Assembly: GCA_004193545.1 (NCBI GenBank)
Contig: RPGO01000024.1
Location: 62,001-126,000, forward strand
Length of the DNA: 64,000 nt
Direction of reading: 5' to 3'
DNA from: Candidatus Argoarchaeum ethanivorans
Lineage (GTDB): Archaea > Halobacteriota > Methanosarcinia > Methanosarcinales > EX4572-44
Below, one piece after another: positions 1-8,953 of this stretch. The position numbers were made by a program, and so were the translations under genes. How positions within the stretch are numbered: position 1 is the first letter of the stretch; each line of letters starts with the position of its first letter. The notes under the pieces were generated by a model. That model did not search any database. It saw nothing but the letters and a program-made list of their open reading frames with translations, and had not been told where the DNA came from.

Positions 1-263
1 TATGTTTCAAGTGGTGTTCCTCAATATAGACATTACTATTGATGCCATCAGGCGTGCCTGGTACTAAAAATTACACGAGGCACACTTTGCAGATTTATCA
101 AAACCTGTAAAAACAGCACAGTTCTGTATGAAAAATAGCTGCTGCTTTCACTATAGTTGACTGGCAGTCATGGGAAAGTTTATACTTTCTTTACACATTT
201 AAGTGAGAAATTACGAGGCACCGACAGGAGAAGAGTTCACAAAGTGTACTCTGGTGGTAAAAT

Positions 264-1385
264 ATGGTAAACTATCATTCAAACAAAGAAATAATAACAA
301 AGGAAATTGGAGATCGTAGAAAGATTATCTATGATTACATTTTTGAAAACATTCAAAAATTCAGACCAGATGATATTTATGAATCTGTAATGTTGTATCC
401 GGGAAGTTCTGGAAAATCATTGAGACCGTCTGTACTTCTACTTTGTTGTGGTGCTGTTGGCGGGGACGAGAAAACTGCTCTGCCAGCAGCCGCAGCAGTG
501 GAGCTGTTTCATACATGGACTCTTGTTCATGATGATTGGATTGATCGGGATTCTTTCAGGCGCGGCGTACCAACTGTACATTCCCTGATGAAGGAAAAAG
601 CTCTGGAAACATATAAGTTTGATCAGGATGAGGCAGAACATTACGGTGGAACTATTTCCATGTTAACTGGTGATGTTCAGCAGGGCTGGTCTATTGGCGG
701 ATTTATGACAAATCTCAGCCTTGAACATTCGGTTGATCCAATGATTACGCTAAATCTAATTAAAAAATTAGCTCTGGAAATCAACATTCAAATCGTAGAG
801 GGAGAGACCTTAGACGTTCTTTATTCAAAAAAACCAATAAACGAAATATCTGAAGAAAATATCATCATGATGCTGTATCTAAAAACAGGTGTACTTTACC
901 AATTTTGCGGGGAGGCTGGTGCTGTTATAGGTTTAAAGCGATATGAACCTGAGAACGAGTACGTGCAATCCCTATCAGAGTTTACTAAACACTGTGGTAT
1001 AGCGTTTCAGATCCAGGATGATGTTATTGGTGTTGTTGGAAATGAAACGGTCGTCGGGAAACCCCGCTGGTCAGATATAAAAGAGGGGAAAAGAACAATT
1101 ATCTTGTGGAAAGCGTACCAGGAAGCTAATAGTAAACAAATAAAATTTTTGGAATCAATTCTTGGAAATCAGCATGCTACTACAGAAGAACTGCAATCAG
1201 TGGAAGATTTGTTTATAGATCTTGGTGCAGTTGACTATACAAAAGAGCTTGCTAAGGCGTATATAGTAGGGGACCGCAACCGGTCTATCAAAGGTGCATT
1301 GAACTATCTTGATGTTTTGCCAGATAGTAATTATAAAGATATTTTAAAAGCATGGGCATATTATATGATTGAACGTGATTTTTAG
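264..1385 (+). CDS. Polyprenyl (geranylgeranyl-type) diphosphate synthase
   Basis: Class I trans-isoprenyl diphosphate synthase that condenses isopentenyl diphosphate with allylic diphosphates; in archaea such enzymes supply C20 or longer chains for ether lipids or quinone-type molecules. A GK-S-LRP substrate-binding motif lies near residue 50. The first aspartate-rich motif, DDWID, is at residues 90-94. The second is IQDDVIG near residue 250, so it is DDxxG rather than DDxxD, a form also seen in the IdsA-like branch of the family. At 373 aa it is slightly longer than the usual 320-350. The start is an ATG; no strong Shine-Dalgarno is visible. It stands alone, convergent with the arv genes. 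Product chain length cannot be read from the sequence. Confidence 0.87.
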   Translation: MVNYHSNKEIITKEIGDRRKIIYDYIFENIQKFRPDDIYESVMLYPGSSGKSLRPSVLLLCCGAVGGDEKTALPAAAAVELFHTWTLVHDDWIDRDSFRRGVPTVHSLMKEKALETYKFDQDEAEHYGGTISMLTGDVQQGWSIGGFMTNLSLEHSVDPMITLNLIKKLALEINIQIVEGETLDVLYSKKPINEISEENIIMMLYLKTGVLYQFCGEAGAVIGLKRYEPENEYVQSLSEFTKHCGIAFQIQDDVIGVVGNETVVGKPRWSDIKEGKRTIILWKAYQEANSKQIKFLESILGNQHATTEELQSVEDLFIDLGAVDYTKELAKAYIVGDRNRSIKGALNYLDVLPDSNYKDILKAWAYYMIERDF

Positions 1386-1506
1386 CATCAATCAATTCCT
1401 GTTGGGAGTCCTGATCTTTTTTGTCGTAATCAAACGCAAGGAATATACAATGATATGAATCACAAGATTGCATAGATCTTCACGAGCTACAACAGAGTTT
1501 CAATTT

Positions 1507-1866
1507 TTATTTCTTTTTTTCTATAGTTTTTTTCTTTTTGTGCTGGTCGAAGATTGTTGTTAGTGGTACTATATATTCGCCTTCGTTTTTCAGTCCAAAT
1601 ACTATATCATCTCTCTTGAGCAGGGAATCAAGGTTGAGTTCGTATTCACCTGACGAGACTATTCGTACTGATTCTACACTCTCGGGTGTTATTTTTCTTC
1701 TTTTCTTGGTCGCAGGTGCTTCTTGAATGATGTTATCAATATCTACTTTATCTTTTCTCTCTTTGATGTACTCGAATTTGTTGTTCCCGCATTTTGGGCA
1801 GCCGTTCAGTATCACGGTACTGCCTTCTTGATAAATGGCATGGCATTTTGTGCATTGGTGCGGCAT
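1507..1866 (-). CDS. arvC: Zinc-ribbon protein, OapC/ArvC family
   Basis: Small protein with an N-terminal zinc ribbon (two CxxC pairs within the first 27 residues), a charged linker and a C-terminal segment ending in a lysine-rich tail. It matches the archaeal OapC/ArvC family. It is the last gene of a three-gene set transcribed leftward: the GTPase at 2276-2896, the ArvB-like gene at 1888-2268, then this one, with gaps of 7 and 21 bp, so an operon is very likely. In Haloferax the ArvA GTPase with ArvB and ArvC is linked to extracellular vesicle formation. The role of this zinc protein in that process is not shown here. The family call rests on motif and context. Confidence 0.8.
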   Translation of the reverse strand: MPHQCTKCHAIYQEGSTVILNGCPKCGNNKFEYIKERKDKVDIDNIIQEAPATKKRRKITPESVESVRIVSSGEYELNLDSLLKRDDIVFGLKNEGEYIVPLTTIFDQHKKKKTIEKKK

Positions 1867-1887
1867 GATTACATCATCTTTATTCTA

Positions 1888-2268
1888 TTATTTTGTTACG
1901 ATGGCTGTGATCATGTCCCTATCTTTTTTGATCGTTTTGAGCTGATCGGCTGGTCCAATAACTGTTAGACGTGTTTTGGTGGTGGTTTTGCCCAGTATTT
2001 TTCTGAGAAAGCTTGTGTTTTGTTCTGTTGGGTAGCTTTCGATTTCTATGCCACTGAACTCATCTGGTATTATTTCGGTCATTGTCATTTCTATGAGCTT
2101 TGCTTCCTCATCTGGTGCAAGTCCGCGCTCAAGCACGACAATCTTTCCCGAGCGGACCTCATCAAGTAGCATACGTATCTTTTCCATAGGAGCCATCTGT
2201 GCAAGTTTACCTTCTGATATGAAGTCAAGTTGTATGTTTGTTTGGGAATTGTTTTTGTTTTGTGACAT
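1888..2268 (-). CDS. arvB: DUF2073 / OapB-ArvB family protein
   Basis: A 126-residue soluble protein of the archaeal DUF2073 (OapB/ArvB) family. After a variable polar N-terminus of about 15 residues comes an alpha/beta domain containing the recognisable stretch VLERGLAPDEEAKLIE. No catalytic motif is visible. It lies between the Era-like GTPase (7 bp upstream) and the zinc-ribbon protein (21 bp downstream), the conserved archaeal order. The family is associated with the ArvA vesiculation GTPase in haloarchaea, and a bacterial namesake (OapB) binds the OLE RNA. RNA binding here is therefore possible but unproven. Confidence 0.8.
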   Translation of the reverse strand: MSQNKNNSQTNIQLDFISEGKLAQMAPMEKIRMLLDEVRSGKIVVLERGLAPDEEAKLIEMTMTEIIPDEFSGIEIESYPTEQNTSFLRKILGKTTTKTRLTVIGPADQLKTIKKDRDMITAIVTK

Positions 2269-2275
2269 ACTGCAT

Positions 2276-2896
2276 TCACCCGAACCGCTTTGCTATTTCT
2301 TTATAAAGTTGGTCTGTGTTTATCCCTTCAAGAGCTGATATTGGTATGGTTGGATGTTGCGGGAATGCTCCCCTGATACGGGCTGGTGAAGCTGTTTGCA
2401 TATCTATTTTATTTGCTGCAATAACCAAAGGCAGATTTCTTGCTTCCATATTCCCGATAACGGTGACATTTACCTGTGTGAATGGGTCTTCTGTTGCGTC
2501 CATCACAAGTATTACTCCATCCAGATCCTCAAGCCATTTGACTGCTTCTATTACTCCCTCGGTTGCTTCCTTTGCTCGTCTCTTGGCTTCTTCTTCTTCC
2601 ATCCCACATGCCATAAATCCATGGAAGTCTATTTTGGTTGCAAGCCCTGGAGTATCAATGATGTCAAGCATAACCGTGGTACCGTTTGCTTCTATGATAA
2701 CATCCTCACGTCTTCGCGCTCTACGTGTTTCGTGTGGTATATGTGATACTGGTCCCATAGCATCACCAGACCAGTCACGCACTATACGGTTTGCAAGAGT
2801 GGTCTTTCCTGCATTCGGGGGCCCATAGATACCTATTTTAGCCTTCTTTTTCTTCTTAAAAAGGCGTTTTACCCATGAAAATAAATTAATTACCAT
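2276..2896 (-). CDS. arvA: Era-like small GTPase, ArvA family
   Basis: Small GTPase with a complete set of G motifs: P-loop GPPNAGKTT at residues 25-33, the G3 motif DTPG near residue 80 and the G4 motif NKID near residue 163. The N-terminus is hydrophobic and then strongly basic (a run of KKKKK), which could favour peripheral membrane contact. It heads the arvA-arvB-arvC operon read leftward. In Euryarchaeota the ArvA GTPase drives extracellular vesicle production, so a membrane-deforming role is a reasonable inference. sepF starts about 0.7 kb upstream on the same strand, separated by a dispersed repeat. Confidence 0.87.
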   Translation of the reverse strand: MVINLFSWVKRLFKKKKKAKIGIYGPPNAGKTTLANRIVRDWSGDAMGPVSHIPHETRRARRREDVIIEANGTTVMLDIIDTPGLATKIDFHGFMACGMEEEEAKRRAKEATEGVIEAVKWLEDLDGVILVMDATEDPFTQVNVTVIGNMEARNLPLVIAANKIDMQTASPARIRGAFPQHPTIPISALEGINTDQLYKEIAKRFG

Positions 2897-2980
2897 TTTT
2901 GTCCTCGATGTGACTTATTATTATTTTTTCTACTATCTGTTTCTTACATGTTGCTTAACCATATTATTCTATCCCTATTT

Positions 2981-3073
2981 TTTTAACGTATAGGAAAGTA
3001 TAAACGCAACCATTTTCTCTTGCTCTCGATTGCTTCGCAATCGAGAGCCATTTATGCACAACGAAGTTGTGCA
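2981..3073 (+). repeat. Dispersed promoter-plus-hairpin repeat, copy 1
   Basis: Starts with TTTTAACGTATAGGAAAGTA followed by TAAACGCA, which resembles a BRE/TATA element. A TTCTCTTGCT box follows, then two perfect hairpins. The first, 3023-3047, has an 11-bp stem and a TTC loop. The second, 3055-3073, is TGCACAAC-GAA-GTTGTGCA. Related copies lie at 7538-7628 (inverted), 22363-22512 (two tandem units) and 61024-61176. The copy is in the arvA-sepF intergenic gap. Confidence 0.8.
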
Positions 3074-3203
3074 GTACTTGAGCGACATAAATGCACACCA
3101 GGCACCCAACAGATGTCAAAATAGCATGAGTCCAACAATACACGAATAGAGAACGCAACAGCAGCTTTTGGTCTTCTGAAAAGCACGATCCAAACCTTAC
3201 AAA

Positions 3204-3581
3204 CTACATTCCCACAACTACTTTTGATCTATCAATCTTAACATTGTGCGGTGTTGCAATGAGTTGATCCTCGCCGATTCCAGCAATGTCGCCATGAACG
3301 TCACCAGTTACATGTTTTAGCTCTTTAATAACACGTTCTAACGTCATTTTATCACGTTTTGTAGCAGATATATCAATTAGTAGTGCATTTCCTTTATAGA
3401 TTTCTTCTTTAAGCTTTGGGAGTTGTTCAAGCCCGGTCAGCTCTGCAATTTTAATATACATGCAGGGCACTTCACCTTCAATGTCCGCTTCAAACTCACT
3501 CAAATCAATTTCGCTGTATTCTCCAGCTTCAGGTTCTTTTGTAGAGCCTGTTCCAATGATTTTATCTAAAATACTTGGCAT
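3204..3581 (-). CDS. sepF: Archaeal SepF cell-division protein
   Basis: SepF anchors FtsZ to the cytoplasmic membrane at the division site in archaea that lack FtsA. The product (125 aa from the ATG at 3581) begins MPSILDKIIG, a short amphipathic N-terminus of the membrane-targeting type, followed by an acidic linker. The C-terminal SepF core starts near residue 40 (YIKIAELTGLEQLP) and runs to the end. I prefer this start over one 33 bp upstream because family members begin here and a GAGG lies a few bases before it. It is monocistronic, with a dispersed repeat downstream. Confidence 0.88.
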   Translation of the reverse strand: MPSILDKIIGTGSTKEPEAGEYSEIDLSEFEADIEGEVPCMYIKIAELTGLEQLPKLKEEIYKGNALLIDISATKRDKMTLERVIKELKHVTGDVHGDIAGIGEDQLIATPHNVKIDRSKVVVGM

Positions 3582-3857
3582 AACGTATTTACCCTCTTTT
3601 GTCAATATATACACTTGTCAGGTTAAATTTTGTTCCAGACGTGATATATTGTTGGTTTTGGGATAAAAAGTTTTAGTATTTGCATAGAAAAAGGAGCTCA
3701 AAACAGATACAAGTTTTATATTGCCAGCAAGTCATGGAGTGGATGGATAAATTTCATTTCACACAGGATTTGAATTTCTTTGTTAGCTGTGTGAAACAGT
3801 AGCGTCAACGTTTATTAACCACTACAAAATATTCTTAATGTTTCTAAAAGGTGTTTG

Positions 3858-4952
3858 ATGAGATTAAATCTAATCCAGCTGTTTACAAATTCGTCGACCT
3901 TCATGTGCTTGATCTACATACCATTGTTTGCCGAGCAGCTTGGAGCAACGCACACACAGATAGGAATTATTGGAGCTGTTTATGGAATTGCACTGTTTAT
4001 TTCCTCATATATGTTTGGGCGGGCAGCAGATATGTACTCACAACGAATGTTATTATATATCAGCTTCGCAGCTTCTGCTTTATTTTTCTTTTTTCAAATG
4101 TTTGCGACAACCCCACAAAATCTTACATTTATCAGAGCCCTTGCAGGTTTTAGTGCAGGGATGTTTCCCCCGGTGCTAATAAGTTATGTTCACTCATTAA
4201 AAAAAGATATTGGAAAATTTTCTTCTTTTGGTGCTCTCGGCTGGACAGCAGGTGCTCTAATTGCTGGAATAATAGCAAACTTGAAAGGCATATTTTTTTT
4301 ATCATCAATATTTTTTTTAATGTCTTTCATTTTATTAGTCCGACTACCAGACATCCATTCCACCAAACAAAAACAAAGTCTCTTTTCCATTGAAACAATT
4401 AAAAAAAATTGGAATATTTACATTACCTATTTTACACGCCATGCAGGTGCCTGCAGCGTGTGGATAATCTTCCCGTTGTATTTAAAAGCTCTTGGTGCAC
4501 AGGAACTTGTGATAGGTTTAATATATTCTATTAATCCGATTTTACAGTTCTTTTTTATGCAGCGGCTTAAAACCGACAACAGTGAAAAGCTTATTAAAAT
4601 CGGGTATTTAGCGTCGACTGTTGCCTTTGCAAGCTTGTGCTTTGTCACAGCATACTATCAAGTGGTCTTCAGCATGATTGCTGTTGCGGTCTCGTGGTCA
4701 TTTATGTATGTTGGTTCAGTGCTTACGCTGCTAAAACATAATACCGATAAAGGCACATCCATTGGGTTACTCACCGCAGTTATAAGCATGGCTGCTGTAT
4801 TTGGCTCTTTTATCGGCGGAGGGCTTTATGATGTTGCAGGCGGTCTTTTTCTCACACAGATAGAGAGTTATCGCATCGTGTGCGGTTTCGCATCAGTATG
4901 CTCAGCCCTAAGCTTTATTTTTTACAAACCATCGTACTACAAAAGCAGGTAG
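3858..4952 (+). CDS. MFS transporter
   Basis: Major facilitator superfamily permease of about 364 residues with roughly 11-12 hydrophobic segments. The first loop motif after helix 2 (FGRAADMYSQR, near residue 55) matches the MFS motif A pattern G-x-x-x-D-x-x-x-R/K. The C-terminal half contains a second glycine-rich membrane segment (GSFIGGGLYD). The substrate cannot be predicted. The ATG at 3858 follows a TTG at 3855 and is the more likely start. The gene is monocistronic between sepF (divergent) and the aldolase. Confidence 0.85.
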   Translation: MRLNLIQLFTNSSTFMCLIYIPLFAEQLGATHTQIGIIGAVYGIALFISSYMFGRAADMYSQRMLLYISFAASALFFFFQMFATTPQNLTFIRALAGFSAGMFPPVLISYVHSLKKDIGKFSSFGALGWTAGALIAGIIANLKGIFFLSSIFFLMSFILLVRLPDIHSTKQKQSLFSIETIKKNWNIYITYFTRHAGACSVWIIFPLYLKALGAQELVIGLIYSINPILQFFFMQRLKTDNSEKLIKIGYLASTVAFASLCFVTAYYQVVFSMIAVAVSWSFMYVGSVLTLLKHNTDKGTSIGLLTAVISMAAVFGSFIGGGLYDVAGGLFLTQIESYRIVCGFASVCSALSFIFYKPSYYKSR

Positions 4953-4992
4953 TGTTTGACAACCTCGCACGGCAGGATTTGTGAGAGCAAGG

Positions 4993-5000
4993 TTTATAAA
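4993..5000 (+). promoter_or_regulatory. TATA box of the aldolase gene
   Basis: TTTATAAA lies 33-40 bases upstream of the aldolase ATG at 5033. This spacing places the transcription start about 10 bases before the ATG, typical of a short archaeal leader. Confidence 0.65.
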
Positions 5001-5032
5001 TCTCGAATCCTATTAGAGTTTGGTGTGGAAAA

Positions 5033-6112
5033 ATGAATGTCAATGTTGAAGCAAATCTTGCAAGTAGACCAAAACTTCAGGATTTTAAAAATTATAACCG
5101 TAGTGAGGCAATATTAAAGAAGCTTTATAGTATGCTTTATGTGAATGGACCTGGACATGGAACTTTTCTGAGTTTGCCATTTGACCAGCTAATAGAGCAT
5201 GGAACTGGACATCTGTTCAAGTGGAGGAGAGAAAACCCAACCCCAGAAGAGATTGAACTGACAGGGCGGGGCTGCGCAGACCCAAGAGCAGTTGCTGAGC
5301 TGGCTAATGCGGGTGGCTATTCTGCGTATGTACTGCATCCAGGTGTTGCAGCTTATGCCAGTAATTTTGTGAAACCAGATTTACCATTGATTTACAAGAT
5401 CGATGGGAGGCTTAACCAGCCAGATACTGCCTCAATACAGTCAGTTATTGGGGATATAAAAGATGCTGTGAATCTTGGTGCAACAGCTATAGGAACATCT
5501 CTTTATCCAGGATCTGACATGATTAGGAAGGATATGGAAAGAGTTGCCACGGTTGTACGCGAAGCTCATGCAAATGGGTTTCCAGCAGTCGTCTGGGCTT
5601 ATGCCAGGGGGGAGGGAGTTGATAATATAAAAGATACGCTGTACTGGACAAGCACGGCATGCACTCTTGCAGCTTCAATGGGCGCAGATATAATTAAAAC
5701 AAAATACCCGGCTCCAGTAACCGATAAGAACAGGGATGAGTATTTTGCATACATACAGAGCCAGGAAAAAAAGGTTAAAGGCATAGAAAAATATTTAGAG
5801 TTTGAGCCTGAAAAGGGTGAGCAATTATCACATGAACAACTTGTTGAAAGAGTAACATATCTTACAGATGCTGCACCCGAATCGTTCATGGTGGTCTCTG
5901 GCGGACCAAAGATTAAAGGAAATGCTAAGGAAGAATTAGTAGAGCAAACAAAAGTTGTAATGGAAGGCGGCGCTGAAGGAAGAATAATAGGGAGAAACTT
6001 CTGGGGAGTTCCTATGGAAGAAGCGTTAGATCTGACCTCTGCAGTTAAGGAAGCGATGAAAGATACGAAATACCGAAGAGCATTTTCAAGAGGGACATTT
6101 ACTTTTAAATAA
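5033..6112 (+). CDS. fba: Archaeal class I fructose-bisphosphate aldolase family
   Basis: Schiff-base aldolase of the archaeal DhnA/FbaB class, which cleaves or forms fructose 1,6-bisphosphate with dihydroxyacetone phosphate and glyceraldehyde 3-phosphate (glycolysis and gluconeogenesis). Conserved features are the N-terminal FDQLIEHG segment, the VWAYARGEG strand, the Schiff-base lysine in IIKTKYP near residue 222 and the phosphate-binding VVSGGPK near residue 287. Length (359 aa) is slightly above the classic ~260-300 aa enzymes because of a longer N-terminus and an insertion after the lysine. A paralogous transaldolase-type role cannot be excluded. Confidence 0.88.
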   Translation: MNVNVEANLASRPKLQDFKNYNRSEAILKKLYSMLYVNGPGHGTFLSLPFDQLIEHGTGHLFKWRRENPTPEEIELTGRGCADPRAVAELANAGGYSAYVLHPGVAAYASNFVKPDLPLIYKIDGRLNQPDTASIQSVIGDIKDAVNLGATAIGTSLYPGSDMIRKDMERVATVVREAHANGFPAVVWAYARGEGVDNIKDTLYWTSTACTLAASMGADIIKTKYPAPVTDKNRDEYFAYIQSQEKKVKGIEKYLEFEPEKGEQLSHEQLVERVTYLTDAAPESFMVVSGGPKIKGNAKEELVEQTKVVMEGGAEGRIIGRNFWGVPMEEALDLTSAVKEAMKDTKYRRAFSRGTFTFK

Positions 6113-6457
6113 AATATAATTGTATTTGTTCTGGGCTCCTTTTTGACTGTAGACCATGGGAGGGGAATTACTCCTTCTCCCCCTCGCCTAAGAATAGTAC
6201 GTGAGGGTTTTCTGTATCTTTTGGATCTGAAAAATTGTGGATTGGACAAAAAAGGCTCTTTATACCAGGTTACAATGTAATTAACCAAAAAACGCTTCCG
6301 ATTTTTTTAGATCACCATTTTCATCAGCACCAAGATTTGTGTCCAGAAGATGCCATTCTTTTTTTATCCAGGTGGTGGCGTGGTCAGCGGCTAAAGTGTG
6401 AAAAACGTAAAAGAGCTAAGTTTAACTACATGAAGGAACAACAGGAAAAAACGAAAA
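6113..6457. other. Intergenic, no gene recognised
   Basis: The 345 bases between the aldolase and mptE include an open frame on the plus strand (6235-6489). Its composition is unlike its neighbours, it has no recognisable motif and it overlaps the real mptE start, so I do not call it. A C-rich run (about 6165-6185) may be part of aldolase 3' processing or termination. No RNA gene was seen. Confidence 0.5.
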
Positions 6458-7117
6458 ATGGACTTCACACAATGGGATTTACTTTATAAACAAATAATAA
6501 AAGATATGGGCTTTGACCAGGCTGAAGATGAGCGTGCGACCCACCTTTTATCACAACTGCTCTACAAACATAAACACACAGCAGATCCAGCAGTGCTCAG
6601 TAAATTAATCGGGAGAAACCGAGTGCTTGTCTGTGGAAATGCTCCAGCACTTGCCACAGAACTCAAAAAAAGCGATACAACTGATTATGATGTAATCATT
6701 GCAGCAGACGGTGCAACCGAGGTACTGCTCCAGCAAAACATACGGCCAACAATCATCGTAACTGACCTTGATGCTGATAATATCGAAGCGGAAATAGAGG
6801 CAAGTAAACAAGGCACAATCGTATTAGCGCATGCACATGGCGATAACATCGAAGCAATCACAAGTATCGTGCCAAAACTTGAAAACGTGATTGGCACAAC
6901 ACAAACAAAGCCGCTTTATAATGTTTACAACTTTGCTGGGTTCACTGATGGTGACCGATGCGTATTTCTTGCAGCACACTTCAATGCAGCAAGTATCACA
7001 CTCATCGGATTCGACTTTGAAGATTCCAATGTCAATGAGATAAAAAAGAAAAAACTGAAATGGGCAAAAAAACTTCTTTTGATACTGGAAAAAAGCACTG
7101 ACATTACGTACAAATAA
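6458..7117 (+). CDS. mptE: 6-hydroxymethyl-7,8-dihydropterin pyrophosphokinase (MptE-like)
   Basis: Archaeal MptE (DUF115 family) transfers pyrophosphate from ATP to 6-hydroxymethyl-7,8-dihydropterin, a step toward tetrahydromethanopterin. The signature acidic and histidine motifs are visible in order: AADGAT, VTDLDAD, AHAHGDN and GFTDGDRC, which build the ATP and metal site. The length of 219 aa is normal. It starts at the ATG at 6458, just after an A-rich leader. Other methanopterin genes in the window (the MBL enzyme at 53655-54497 and the synthase at 55296-56237) are not adjacent, so the pathway is scattered. Confidence 0.88.
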   Translation: MDFTQWDLLYKQIIKDMGFDQAEDERATHLLSQLLYKHKHTADPAVLSKLIGRNRVLVCGNAPALATELKKSDTTDYDVIIAADGATEVLLQQNIRPTIIVTDLDADNIEAEIEASKQGTIVLAHAHGDNIEAITSIVPKLENVIGTTQTKPLYNVYNFAGFTDGDRCVFLAAHFNAASITLIGFDFEDSNVNEIKKKKLKWAKKLLLILEKSTDITYK

Positions 7118-7221
7118 ACTCGGTTGGAAGTTGATAGCCCAAAAAGTAAGATTTATAACCCTTGTATAGTTATGAGTAAGGTATTCAATGAACTTTGAGA
7201 ACAGGATACCAAGGAGTGATG

Positions 7222-7527
7222 ATGCTGAGCAAGAGTAATGAGCGCATCAAAGAGCGGACAAAGAGGTATCTAATGCACGATGACACTAACATTCGAAAAA
7301 CTGTTTTAAAATTATTTTTAGAAGATAACACATTTACTACAGAAGCTATTTATAAATATCTTACATCAAAGGATTTTGATATGAATTACCGCGGCGTTTC
7401 TGCCATGGTAGGACTCATGAACACCAGACTGGGTGTCCTTCGCATAGATGTAAAGGGCGACCATAACATATATTCTTTGAAAGAAGAGTATAAAGAAACT
7501 GTAAAAACAATACTTGACAATTATTAG
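7222..7527 (+). CDS. DUF2551 archaeal winged-helix-like protein
   Basis: Small archaeal protein of the DUF2551 family, predicted to be a winged-helix DNA-binding protein. Recognisable elements are RKTVLKLFLEDNTFTTEAIY and the core YRGVSAMVGLMNTRLGVLRI. I start it at the ATG at 7222 because AAGGAG at 7211-7216 is correctly spaced; an ATG at 7219 and an upstream TTG are alternatives. A TATA-like TTTATAAC lies near 7152. It is transcribed alone. The regulated target is unknown. Confidence 0.75.
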   Translation: MLSKSNERIKERTKRYLMHDDTNIRKTVLKLFLEDNTFTTEAIYKYLTSKDFDMNYRGVSAMVGLMNTRLGVLRIDVKGDHNIYSLKEEYKETVKTILDNY

Positions 7528-7537
7528 AATTCAAAAA

Positions 7538-7628
7538 CTGCACAACTTCGTTGTGCAGCAAAATATGTATCGAATTTCAATAGCAAGAGAAGGAAGTGCG
7601 TTTATAATTTCCTATACGTTAAAAAAAA
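7538..7628 (-). repeat. Dispersed promoter-plus-hairpin repeat, inverted copy
   Basis: Read on the minus strand it gives the same order as the copy at 2981: TTTTTTAACGTATAGGAAA, TATAAACGCA, TTCTCTTGCT, and finally the hairpin CTGCACAAC-GAA-GTTGTGCAG (7538-7558). It sits just before purD but points away from it. Confidence 0.78.
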
Positions 7629-7643
7629 TCGAGGCGATATGAT

Positions 7644-8948
7644 TTGAATGTATTATTAGTAGGTGGCGGAGGAAGAGAACACGCCATTGCAGCAGCAATA
7701 AAAAAAAGCAGACACGAGGTCTTACTATACACTGCAATGTCTAAAAAAAACCCAGGGATTGCAAAACTATCAGAGGACATACTGCTGGTAAAAGAAACCA
7801 ATGTTGACCGAATCACAGCTTATGCAACAGAACACAACATTGAGCTTGCATTTATAGGGCCAGAAGCACCACTTGCAGCAGGAATAACTGACAAACTGCA
7901 CACACATAATATCGATGTGTTTGGGCCAACGAAGGATGCTGCACGAATCGAAGTTGATAAAGCATGGACAAGAAACTTTATGAAAAAACATAAAATCAAA
8001 GGTTGTCCCAGATTCCAGGTCTTTGATCAAACACAGGCAGTAGAGGCTCACAGGTTTATAGACGAAATAGAAGATGTAGTTATAAAACCAGCAGGGCTTA
8101 CCGGCGGCAAAGGTGTACGCGTGATGGGCGACCATTTCAATACCACTGAAGAAGCAAAACAATACACTGATCAGGTGCTTAAAAAGGATAGAGTGGTTGT
8201 CGAAGAACGCCTTATTGGTGAGGAATTTACACTCCAGGCATTCAGTGATGGAAAACACCTTGCATTTACACCAGCAGTGCAGGATCATAAAAGAGCTTAT
8301 GAAGGAGACAAGGGGCCAAATACAGGCGGCATGGGCTCATACAATGATGCAACTGATATACTGCCGTTTATGAACCGTGATGACCTTGATTCCGCAAAAG
8401 AAATTATGCAGCAGACAATAGATGCCTTAAACAGCGAAAATATGAGCTATAAAGGAGTTCTTTATGGACAGTTCATGCTTGCAGATCACCCAACGGTAAT
8501 TGAATACAACGCTCGCTTTGGAGACCCTGAAGCGATGAATACCCTGCCACTGCTTCAAACAGACATCATCGATGTTGCGCAGCATGTGGTAGCTGGTACA
8601 CTAAACACTCTTGATGTAACTTTCGAAGAAAAAGCCTCTGTGTGTAAATACATGGTGCCAGAAGGATACCCGGAGCATCCCCTAAAAGACAGCGAAGTAA
8701 CAATAACATCGGTTGATGATTCCTTATTGTTTTATTCAAGCGTATACGAGAGGGATGGTAAGATTTATACCACAGGCTCTCGTGCAATTGCTGTTGTTGG
8801 TATTGCAGAAGATTTAAGAAAAGCAGAGCAACGTGCAGAAAAGGCGGTGAATAGCATCCAGGGGCGGCTATATTCCAGGCACGATATAGGTACAGAGCAG
8901 TTAATCCAGCAGCGAATTGACCACATGAAGGTGTTACGGAAGGGGTAA
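7644..8948 (+). CDS. purD: Phosphoribosylamine-glycine ligase
   Basis: GAR synthetase, the ATP-grasp enzyme that joins glycine to 5-phosphoribosylamine in purine synthesis. The N-terminal [14 protein letters not shown] loop, the ATP-grasp segment [15 protein letters not shown] near residue 150, [10 protein letters not shown] near residue 228 and the metal-binding [12 protein letters not shown] near residue 280 are all present. It starts at a TTG (7644) because the conserved N-terminus begins there and no in-frame ATG is available. argF follows with a 5-bp gap, so the two are probably co-transcribed. Length of 434 aa is normal. Confidence 0.93.
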   Translation: MNVLLVGGGGREHAIAAAIKKSRHEVLLYTAMSKKNPGIAKLSEDILLVKETNVDRITAYATEHNIELAFIGPEAPLAAGITDKLHTHNIDVFGPTKDAARIEVDKAWTRNFMKKHKIKGCPRFQVFDQTQAVEAHRFIDEIEDVVIKPAGLTGGKGVRVMGDHFNTTEEAKQYTDQVLKKDRVVVEERLIGEEFTLQAFSDGKHLAFTPAVQDHKRAYEGDKGPNTGGMGSYNDATDILPFMNRDDLDSAKEIMQQTIDALNSENMSYKGVLYGQFMLADHPTVIEYNARFGDPEAMNTLPLLQTDIIDVAQHVVAGTLNTLDVTFEEKASVCKYMVPEGYPEHPLKDSEVTITSVDDSLLFYSSVYERDGKIYTTGSRAIAVVGIAEDLRKAEQRAEKAVNSIQGRLYSRHDIGTEQLIQQRIDHMKVLRKG

Positions 8949-8953
8949 AAGAG

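Noticed and set aside
6235-6489. 84-codon frame between aldolase and mptE
   Set aside because: It has no family motif, unusual residue composition and overlaps the certain mptE start by 32 bp in another frame.
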